The notes beneath the pieces were generated by a model. That model was not told where the DNA came from and did not search any database. It saw nothing but the letters and a program-made list of their open reading frames with translations. Below are positions 43,478 through 49,244 of a stretch of DNA of 64,000 bases, one piece after another (the stretch's first letter is position 1; each line of letters begins with the position of its first letter). The position numbers were made by a program, and so were the translations under genes. The stretch covers positions 248,001-312,000 of the forward strand of contig JADKIU010000007.1 in the NCBI GenBank assembly GCA_016722565.1. The letters are read 5' to 3'. Source of the DNA: Bacteroidota bacterium (GTDB lineage: Bacteria > Bacteroidota > Bacteroidia > 2-12-FULL-35-15).

Positions 43478-43653
43478 AATAACGTTTTCCAGCTAGGCGC
43501 AGTTGCGGATTTGAAAAGCAAAACTGTCTTTACCGAAAAACTTAATTAAAAGTACAAAAGGAAATGCGCAAATGCTAGAAATTTCGCTTCAGCACCTTAA
43601 TTTGCATTTGCGAACTTGCAGAAGGCCCGCAATTGCGATTAGCTGGTGTTAGC
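43478..43653 (-). repeat. Cassette site P
   Basis: CCAGCTAGGCGCAGTTGCGG pairs with CCGCAATTGCGATTAGCTGG; ends AATAACGT and GGTGTTAGC. It is over 85% similar to site R by eye. The stem pair CAG/CTG here is CGG/CCG in R. Confidence 0.93.
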
Positions 43654-43692
43654 TGTTGTTTTCTGTATAAAACTGAATTTCTGCGCTTTATT

Positions 43693-44241
43693 TCAAAAAC
43701 ACCTGCCAATTGAAAAGCCAAATGAAGCTTGCGCTTTATAGCAATTTCCTAATGGTGGTATTTTATTTATAAGTACCATTGGAGCTGCCCGTATTAATAA
43801 TCCATTATCATTTATAAATTGGTATCCTAGTCGGAAGGAATTACCATAATAGAAATTTGTCCTGTACTCAGGAGGGACTTTGGGATTATTTAAATCACTA
43901 GTTCCAAAAAATAAAGTGCCTCCAATTCCTGCCTCAACACTATGTTTCCCTCCAACAAAAACGTTCAGCTCTAAAGGAAAACTAAAAAACGTGTTCTGAT
44001 CATATTTTCCTCCTTGCAAACCAAATCCAATATTTGTGCTAAAGTATGTGTACTTAAATTTTTTGGGTTGAAAAATTCTTTCGTAATGCAAAGAAAACAG
44101 CGTTTGTGACGTTCCTCCAACGTCAAATGTATAAGCATTCCTATCTTCTATTTTGTCAATCTCATTTTGACCATTTGTAAATATCGGAGCAAAAAGTAAC
44201 AAAATTAGTCCGCAAAATTTTGAGAGAATTAAGGAATTCAA
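43693..44241 (-). CDS. Outer-membrane beta-barrel-like protein
   Basis: 182 aa. The signal peptide is MNSLILSKFCGLILLLFAPIFTNG. Alternating strands include SLHYERIFQPKKFKYTYFSTN, GFGLQGGKYDQ, HSVEAGIGGTLFFG and FRLGYQFINDNGLLIRAAP, ending in an aromatic residue (GRCF). This fits a small outer-membrane barrel. It is the single gene of a cassette with clean ends (GTTAGCTGTT-G-TTTT and GTTAGCTGTT-A-TTTT). Confidence 0.77.
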   Translation of the reverse strand: MNSLILSKFCGLILLLFAPIFTNGQNEIDKIEDRNAYTFDVGGTSQTLFSLHYERIFQPKKFKYTYFSTNIGFGLQGGKYDQNTFFSFPLELNVFVGGKHSVEAGIGGTLFFGTSDLNNPKVPPEYRTNFYYGNSFRLGYQFINDNGLLIRAAPMVLINKIPPLGNCYKAQASFGFSIGRCF

Positions 44242-44298
44242 ATTAATTAAATTTTTTAAGTGCGAATATTGTCTTCATTTTGAGTCTTTAAAATAACA

Positions 44299-44428
44299 GC
44301 TAACGTTTTGCAGCTACCCGAAGGGCGGGACTTTTACCACAAAACTCGATTTGAAAAACTAATGTTTGATTAACCTCAAAACTGTCTTTGGAAAACGAAG
44401 CCCCGCCTTTTGGGTAGGTGCTGTTATA
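44299..44428 (-). repeat. Cassette site Q
   Basis: GCAGCTACCCGAAGGGCGGG pairs with CCCGCCTTTTGGGTAGGTGC; ends GCTAACGT and GCTGTTATA. Confidence 0.93.
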
Positions 44429-44448
44429 GCCAGTTTTTCTGCGTGTCA

Positions 44449-44955
44449 TCATAATCTACTATTTAATTCGGTCAACATATTTGCAAGTTTTTCTATGTCT
44501 TTCCACTCGTCTGGAAGATGATGCCACTTGAAAGTTGTCTGTGTATTTTCAACTCCTATTTTCAATGTGTAAAATACTCCATCAAGCATAATTCCTCCCC
44601 ACTTTTCAATTTTTGGTTTAGTAGAAATTAATTTTACAAAATCAAAGATTGGTGAAATGCTTATTATTTCTGTCGTTCCGCTTTCATAAATTATTGTCGG
44701 TCCGACTGCTTGTCCAATATGCTTCAGACTTTCAATAGGGTCGTAAAATTTTGGTGCGTCAACAAGCCGCAGCCAGGTCGTTCTATGCCATTTAACGACT
44801 TGTTCATTTACTTCAAGTTGCAAATGGAAACTGTTGTCAAAAGAAGGTTCAACTAAAATTTGAATGTGAGACTGATAATGGTCAATAGTTTGTCCATTCA
44901 GCAAAAGAGTATGTGCTGATTTCATGAACTCAAACCATTTCTTATTATTATCCAT
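44449..44955 (-). CDS. Protein of unknown function, partner of the DUF7660-like protein
   Basis: 168 aa, no signal peptide, mixed alpha/beta composition (HIQILVEPSFDNSFHLQLEV, WGGIMLDGVFYTLKIGV, HLPDEWKDIEKLANMLTEL). No family was recognised. It is separated by 10 bp from the upstream 85-aa protein in the same cassette. The size and pairing would suit an immunity-type or toxin-antitoxin pair, but nothing in the sequence proves it. Confidence 0.7.
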   Translation of the reverse strand: MDNNKKWFEFMKSAHTLLLNGQTIDHYQSHIQILVEPSFDNSFHLQLEVNEQVVKWHRTTWLRLVDAPKFYDPIESLKHIGQAVGPTIIYESGTTEIISISPIFDFVKLISTKPKIEKWGGIMLDGVFYTLKIGVENTQTTFKWHHLPDEWKDIEKLANMLTELNSRL

Positions 44956-44965
44956 CTATTTCAAT

Positions 44966-45223
44966 TTACTCATAAATTTTAGCACCTTTAAAAATGTCTG
45001 CAAATGTTGACCAGTCTGGTTGATCAGCATTTATGTTTTGCTTTGTGTTGTCGTAATAACCTTGTATGTCTTCCGTGTAAGCACTCAACGCTTCTAAAAA
45101 GTCGGGTAATGATTTGTTTTCCCAACTTTCAGGATTGTCCAAAAAGTCCTTGCATAATAAGTCAAGAAACTTAATGAAAGTTTGTCTGTCCGTTACTTCA
45201 AAGTTGTTAAGTGTGTCGTTCAT
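44966..45223 (-). CDS. DUF7660-like small protein
   Basis: 85 aa. It has FIKFLDLLCKDFLDNPESWEN, LPDFLEALSAYTEDIQGYY and DQPDWSTFADIFKGAKIYE, the sequence pattern I associate with the DUF7660 domain. No signal peptide. The start codon lies 10 bp inside the cassette end (GTTATAGCCA-A-TTTT-ATG). Function is unknown; small acidic proteins of this kind often sit beside polymorphic toxins as immunity-like genes. Confidence 0.75.
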   Translation of the reverse strand: MNDTLNNFEVTDRQTFIKFLDLLCKDFLDNPESWENKSLPDFLEALSAYTEDIQGYYDNTKQNINADQPDWSTFADIFKGAKIYE

Positions 45224-45232
45224 AAAATTGGC

Positions 45233-45416
45233 TATAACGTTTCCCGGCTAGGCGCAGTTGCGGATTTGAAAAGCAAAACTGTCTTTACCGATAAACTTTA
45301 TTAAAGGTACAAAAGGAAATGCGCAAATGCTAGAAATTTCTACGCCTTTTGGCGGAACCTTAATTTGCATTTGCGAACTTGCAGATAGTCCGCAATTGCG
45401 ATTAGCCGGTGTTATG
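45233..45416 (-). repeat. Cassette site R
   Basis: CCGGCTAGGCGCAGTTGCGG pairs with CCGCAATTGCGATTAGCCGG; ends TATAACGT and GGTGTTATG. The loop holds GCAAAACTGTCTTTACC, AAGGAAATGCGCAAATGC and TTTGCATTTGCGAACTTGCA. Confidence 0.94.
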
Positions 45417-45421
45417 GGCAG

Positions 45422-46066
45422 TTAATTTTTAAAACGAATTGGATATGTATAACTAAAGCCAACGTTTGTTTTTTCAGTCATTGTTTTACTAAGTGTCCAC
45501 TTTCCTAATTTTTGAAAGATTGAAATAATAATTCCTTCAACTTCAGGGTCTTCAATTTGATTCGAATGAGTGACGATATGTACGCCTGTCACTTCGCCAG
45601 ATTTTCTATCAATTGAAAATGTCACTTCAAGTTTTTTTCCAGAATATTTTTTAAAGAACTCTTTCTTTATGTTTTTGTAAATTCCCCTAGTAATATATTC
45701 GTTCATAGCATTCAGTCCTCCAGGGTAACGAGGTGCTCCCAAATATTTTTCATAAACATAGTTGTAAAACAATTCTGTCTGAGTTGTATGGTTGTATTTT
45801 TGTACAATTTCTGTTGCTGAAGCGCCATTTGAATAGTAAACCCATTCTCCAGTTTTTTCATCATTCGTATATTTTCCTTCTGATAATATTTTACCATAAG
45901 AAGAAAAACTTTTATAAAACCCGTTTCTAGCTGAATCTTTAGTTGTTATTTGATACTCCTCGAAAACCTTTTTGTCGGTATAATAAGTTTTAACAATCGA
46001 AGTGTCGGATTGACCGATAAGGTGTCCGTATGCTAAAAGGAATAATATGATTTGTACTAATTTCAC
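45422..46066 (-). CDS. Secreted MORN-repeat/TonB-C-like protein
   Basis: 214 aa. The signal peptide is MKLVQIILFLLAYGHLIGQS. One MORN/YwqK-type unit (GKILSEGKYTNDEKTGEWVYY) is followed by a TonB C-terminal-like domain (YPGGLNAMNEYI, LEVTFSIDRKSGEVTGVHIV) without the membrane anchor of true TonB. The gene is in the cassette nearest the recombinase, so it is probably the youngest acquisition. The cassette ends are GTTATGGGCA-G-TTAA and GTTATGGGCA-A-TTAA. Confidence 0.8.
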   Translation of the reverse strand: MKLVQIILFLLAYGHLIGQSDTSIVKTYYTDKKVFEEYQITTKDSARNGFYKSFSSYGKILSEGKYTNDEKTGEWVYYSNGASATEIVQKYNHTTQTELFYNYVYEKYLGAPRYPGGLNAMNEYITRGIYKNIKKEFFKKYSGKKLEVTFSIDRKSGEVTGVHIVTHSNQIEDPEVEGIIISIFQKLGKWTLSKTMTEKTNVGFSYTYPIRFKN

Positions 46067-46084
46067 TTCCGTTTCTTTTAATTG

Positions 46085-46205
46085 CCCATAACTTATATAT
46101 ACTCGCCATAAAATGGCGTAAATATGCCCAATATGGAAATGTTTACGCCATTGAGTGGCATTTTGTGTAAACCAAATTTAAGCCATTTTATGGAGCTTTC
46201 CATAA
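46085..46205 (-). repeat. Candidate attI: array end with repeated inverted motifs
   Basis: The first cassette ends at TAAC (46089-46092), but the next base is T, not the G found at the site junctions. CCATAAAATGGCGTAAAT (46106-46123) and ATTTAAGCCATTTTATGG (46176-46193) are inverted repeats with one mismatch. A third related unit, GTTTACGCCATTGAGTGG, lies at 46141-46158. Several spaced copies of one motif beside the insertion point are what recombinase-binding sites of an attI look like. Confidence 0.55.
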
Positions 46206-46341
46206 AAATAATTTAAACAGGAAAACAGGAATTTTTAGCCCTGATTGTAGTGAAAAGCTCCTGCACCATTGGGGCAGGACTTGAAACGAAAAGCAGGAAT
46301 GAACTGAACCAAAACAGATGAACTGCCGCTCCTACAAATAA

Positions 46342-47484
46342 TTAAAGCGTGTCGAAAGGAGACACTATTTTTTGTATGCTTTTGTTGCTTACATGGGTAT
46401 AGATCTCTGTTGTTTTGCTGCTGCTATGACCTAATATTTCCTGAATGTACCGCAGATCTGTTCCGTTTTCTAATAGGTGTGTAGCATAACTGTGCCTAAG
46501 CCAATGCAAGGATACGGGTTTATTTATGTTTGTTCGTGCCAAATTTTGCTTTAATACATTTTGTAAACTTCTTGCATCGTAAGCCTGACCACGTTGTGCA
46601 CCTTCAAACAAAAATAATTGTGGCTTGTAAGCCTTGTAATAGGATTGTAATAATTCAACGATCTTACTACTGAGTGGTGCTATTCTGTCTTTTCTTCCTT
46701 TACTCTGTTTTATGATTAATACCATCCTCTTTGTATCTACATGCGCTGGTGTTAATCGCAAAATTTCACCGCAACGAAGTCCGCATGCATATATGAGCGA
46801 CAACATTGCCCTGTGTTTTATGTTTTGTGTCGCATCCAAAATCGATTTTATCTCTTCTTTACTCAATACATTGGGCAACAATTTCGGGTTTTTCGGTCGA
46901 TGAATCAATTCAACATCCATTTTTATATTTTGCATCGTTCGATAAAATAACTTGATGGCATTCACCACCTGATTTTGATACGAGGCAGAAAACTTATTTG
47001 ACAAAATATGCTTGTTGTTAAATTCGATTAAGTCATCATTGGTAATTTCCAAAATCGATTTCGTATGAAAATAAAGTAAAAATGCTTTTAAGGCTTCGGA
47101 ATACGTTTTCACTGTATTCTCACTATATCTTCGCGAATGAAGCCAATTAATAAATTTTTCAATTTGTTTTAAAGTAGCATCACTTAGTTTCTTTTCCTTG
47201 TTTGTCATCTCGTCCCGATAGCTATCGGGAGTAGCCGAGAGATTTTCTTTAGCGATCGTCTCCTTCAACATACTTGCATCAATCAAAGCAATAGTATCAA
47301 AAAGGATTTTAATCTCATTCAGCATAGCTATTGAATAAGGCGCATACCACGATTTTAAACTTTTACTCCAACGAACATTCGTAATTTTTCGTACGGCTTC
47401 TCCCAACAGCTGATCATGAGGGAAATGTATTAGCACAACCTCCCCACCTCGATGAATTGATTTGTCGAGTTTAATTGTTTTCAT
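46342..47484 (-). CDS. Tyrosine recombinase at the head of the cassette array
   Basis: 380 aa. Catalytic residues are visible: Arg237 (GLRCGE), Lys262 (SKGRKDR), His327 and Arg330 (HWLRHSYATHLL), His353 (ILGHSS) and Tyr362 (EIYTHV). A SAM-like core-binding domain spans about 101-200. Residues 1-60 form an extra domain (FPHDQLLGEA, RWSKSLKSWYAPY) absent from XerC/D. The stretch between Lys262 and His327 lacks the 20-residue or longer I2 insert that defines canonical IntI, so it resembles XerC/D there. Its place at the array head and its orientation with the cassettes make it the best candidate for their mobility. Confidence 0.88.
   Translation of the reverse strand: MKTIKLDKSIHRGGEVVLIHFPHDQLLGEAVRKITNVRWSKSLKSWYAPYSIAMLNEIKILFDTIALIDASMLKETIAKENLSATPDSYRDEMTNKEKKLSDATLKQIEKFINWLHSRRYSENTVKTYSEALKAFLLYFHTKSILEITNDDLIEFNNKHILSNKFSASYQNQVVNAIKLFYRTMQNIKMDVELIHRPKNPKLLPNVLSKEEIKSILDATQNIKHRAMLSLIYACGLRCGEILRLTPAHVDTKRMVLIIKQSKGRKDRIAPLSSKIVELLQSYYKAYKPQLFLFEGAQRGQAYDARSLQNVLKQNLARTNINKPVSLHWLRHSYATHLLENGTDLRYIQEILGHSSSKTTEIYTHVSNKSIQKIVSPFDTL
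47214..47229. repeat. Palindrome CCCGATAGCTATCGGG inside the recombinase gene
   Basis: The same element as at 4441-4456 with GC at the centre. It lies in frame in the linker between the N-terminal and core-binding domains, encoding part of ATPDSYRDE. Confidence 0.7.
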
Positions 47485-47497
47485 AAAAACAGTTTGA

Positions 47498-47857
47498 TTA
47501 TTTTCCTTCTTCTTTCTTTTTTACCAAATGGAAATAGTCGTTTCCCGTTGGTGTATAACCATACTCATAACAAAAAAATAAGTTAGCCCCCTTTTTAGTG
47601 GTTTGCACATTGGTGTAAAAACTAAAATTAAAGCCTTTTTGCAAGAGCTTTGATTTGGATGTCTTGGTCGTTCCCTTTGGGATCAACTCTTCCAGAATTT
47701 TATAATTTTTACGTAATGTGGAGTTAATTACTCTGTAATAATCGCTCGTGGATTTTTTTAAACGATTATTATAACAGTTTCTGCAAATGTCCGAACAAAA
47801 TTTTTTGTCGGTTCTGCCTTTAAAGGAGTCGTTACACTCCAAACAAACTTTACTCAT
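47498..47857 (-). CDS. Small zinc-ribbon protein upstream of the recombinase
   Basis: 119 aa. It starts MSKVCLECNDSFKGRTDKKF and continues CSDICRNC, so CxxC and CxxxC pairs form a likely zinc ribbon at residues 5-31. A basic linker and a C-terminal domain (FNFSFYTNVQTTKKGANLFF) follow. It ends 13 bp before the recombinase start, so the two are probably co-transcribed. It could be a DNA-binding accessory factor. No family was recognised with certainty. Confidence 0.78.
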   Translation of the reverse strand: MSKVCLECNDSFKGRTDKKFCSDICRNCYNNRLKKSTSDYYRVINSTLRKNYKILEELIPKGTTKTSKSKLLQKGFNFSFYTNVQTTKKGANLFFCYEYGYTPTGNDYFHLVKKKEEGK

Positions 47858-48181
47858 AAAACAAATTTTTTAAAATTTGCCTGCCGGAGTAGTTGCAAGG
47901 TCTTGATTAATAATTAATAATTCGTATGTATTATTAAAATGCGGGAGTAATCGTTTTTAACGAGGCTAAAATATAAAATTTATCTGTTACAACCGTGTAT
48001 ACACGATTAAAATCGAATATAAACGTTTATTTACCGAATCGGGATAAAAAGCCGTTACACCTTTGCACCGTCAAAAACAAAAAACGTTACCTGCCTGCCG
48101 GCAGCAGGTTGACAAAAAACAAAACAATAATTATTAACCCGTAGCTGCAAATAAACCGCTACACAAAAAAAACAAAACACG
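47858..48181. promoter_or_regulatory. Divergent control region between recombinase operon and ssb
   Basis: 324 bp without a gene. It contains a 12-bp palindrome CGTGTATACACG (47994-48005) inside AACCGTGTATACACGATT, a CTGCCTGCCGGCAGCAGG repeat at about 48090, and A-rich stretches near both starts. The palindrome is a candidate operator for one or both divergent units. No classical LexA box was recognised. Confidence 0.45.
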
Positions 48182-48520
48182 ATGAACGCATTGCGCAACA
48201 AAGTACAATTGATCGGGAACCTAGGCATGGACCCGGAAGTAAAATCCTTAGACGGAGGAAAAAAATTAGCGAAGATGAGCATCGCTACCAACGAAAATTA
48301 CAAAAATGCAAAAGGTGAAAAAGTAACCGAAACACAATGGCATAATTTAATTGCTTGGGGAAAAACTGCAGAAATCATTGAGAAGTTTCTTAAAAAAGGC
48401 AGCGAAGTTGCCGTTGAAGGAAAATTAATCAATCGCAACTATACCGACAAAGAAGGCATCAAACGCTATGTGACCGAAATTGAAGTGAGCGAACTACTTA
48501 TGCTCGATTCTAAAAAATAA
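48182..48520 (+). CDS. ssb: Single-stranded DNA-binding protein (short form)
   Basis: 112 aa, one OB-fold. It starts MNALRNKVQLIGNLGMDPEVK and has WHNLIAWGKTAEIIEKFLKKGSEV-type features (read as WHNLIAWGKTAEIIEKFL then KKGSEVAVEGKL). It ends right after the OB-fold (LLMLDSKK), without the linker and acidic DDxIPF tip of housekeeping SSB, so it may lack the usual partner-binding tail. It is divergent from the recombinase operon. An SSB near a recombinase that may act on folded single strands is notable. Confidence 0.93.
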   Translation: MNALRNKVQLIGNLGMDPEVKSLDGGKKLAKMSIATNENYKNAKGEKVTETQWHNLIAWGKTAEIIEKFLKKGSEVAVEGKLINRNYTDKEGIKRYVTEIEVSELLMLDSKK

Positions 48521-48546
48521 GTGCTGTTGATTGGTGGATGATGGAC

Positions 48547-48584
48547 AAGTCGTCTCTCTGGGAGCGGAGAGGCGACTTTTTTTT
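48547..48584 (+). terminator. Terminator of ssb
   Basis: AAGTCGTCTCTC and GAGAGGCGACTT pair around TGGGAGCG, followed by eight T in total. Confidence 0.88.
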
Positions 48585-48658
48585 GTTTTTCCCACTTAGA
48601 TGCAAAAATTATCCCTCAAAATGCAGGATATAACGCAAAATTTAGAAACAAGAAGTAC

Positions 48659-49207
48659 ATGACTAAAAATAATTATACTCTTTCTATTCCGGACGAAATC
48701 ATTCTTAATAAAATTTACCTGATTAGAAACCAAAAAGTAATGATCGACATCGACCTAGCCCAATTGTATAAAGTGGAAACAAAAAGGTTAAACGAACAAG
48801 TTAGAAGGAATATCAAACGATTTCCAGAAGATTTTATGTTTCAATTAACTGAAAAAGAATTTGGAATCTTGAAGTCGCAATTTGCGACTTCAAGTTGGGG
48901 TGGGAAACGTAAATTACCATTCGTATTCACCGAACATGGAGTTTTGATGCTGTCCAGTATATTATCCAGCGACATAGCCATTAGCGTCAATATTAAAATC
49001 ATGAGGGTATTCACCCAAATTCGAAACACACTCGCTAACAATGAAAAATTAAATCTTTTGATAGATGAAATTAGTAAACGAACTGAAAATAATACCAATA
49101 ACATCGAACTCATATTCCAATACATTGATGAACTCACACTCAAAAAGGAGAATCAAAAACCAATAAAAAAGATTGGATTCAAAATCCCAAAAAAAAGCCT
49201 CAAGTAA
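48659..49207 (+). CDS. ORF6N domain-containing protein
   Basis: 182 aa. The N-terminal ORF6N domain has KIYLIRNQKVMIDIDLAQLY, TKRLNEQVRRNIKRFPEDF, MFQLTEKEF and the end block FVFTEHGVLMLSSIL. A coiled region with SKRTENNTNNIELIFQYID follows. ORF6N proteins are DNA-binding and common on phages and mobile elements. It is just beyond ssb and may belong to the same mobile region. Its stop codon lies in the terminator stem. Confidence 0.9.
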   Translation: MTKNNYTLSIPDEIILNKIYLIRNQKVMIDIDLAQLYKVETKRLNEQVRRNIKRFPEDFMFQLTEKEFGILKSQFATSSWGGKRKLPFVFTEHGVLMLSSILSSDIAISVNIKIMRVFTQIRNTLANNEKLNLLIDEISKRTENNTNNIELIFQYIDELTLKKENQKPIKKIGFKIPKKSLK

Positions 49208-49226
49208 TATCACTTGAGGCTTTTTT
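49191..49226. terminator. Bidirectional terminator
   Basis: AAAAAAGCCTCAAGT and ACTTGAGGCTTTTTT pair as a 15-bp stem with a loop of 6 nt. It lies between the convergent ORF6N and accC genes. Confidence 0.92.
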
Positions 49227-49244
49227 CAAAATTTAATTTTTCTC

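Larger units (their letters stand above)
26926..46092 (-). mobile_element. Integron-like gene cassette array (about 18 cassettes)
   Basis: About 18 units of gene(s) plus one palindromic site, read on the minus strand from 46092 down to 26926, with the recombinase gene at the high-coordinate end. The sites are homologous, but the genes they carry are unrelated. Each cassette's two ends are complementary to each other, and different between cassettes, as expected when one attC is split by insertion. Most cassettes have tight non-coding margins of 10-60 bp. Classical integrons show the same logic (intI, attI, attC). The recombinase, though, is not a canonical IntI, so I call the array integron-like. 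Confidence 0.85.

Noticed and set aside
28075..45416. CRISPR array
   Set aside because: The repeats are 93-202 bp palindromes separated by whole genes of variable length, not short direct repeats with 30-40 bp spacers, and no cas genes were seen.
26154..46092. Transposon or insertion sequence cluster
   Set aside because: No transposase was found, no target-site duplications flank the units, and the repeats are single sites between genes rather than pairs bounding a transposase.
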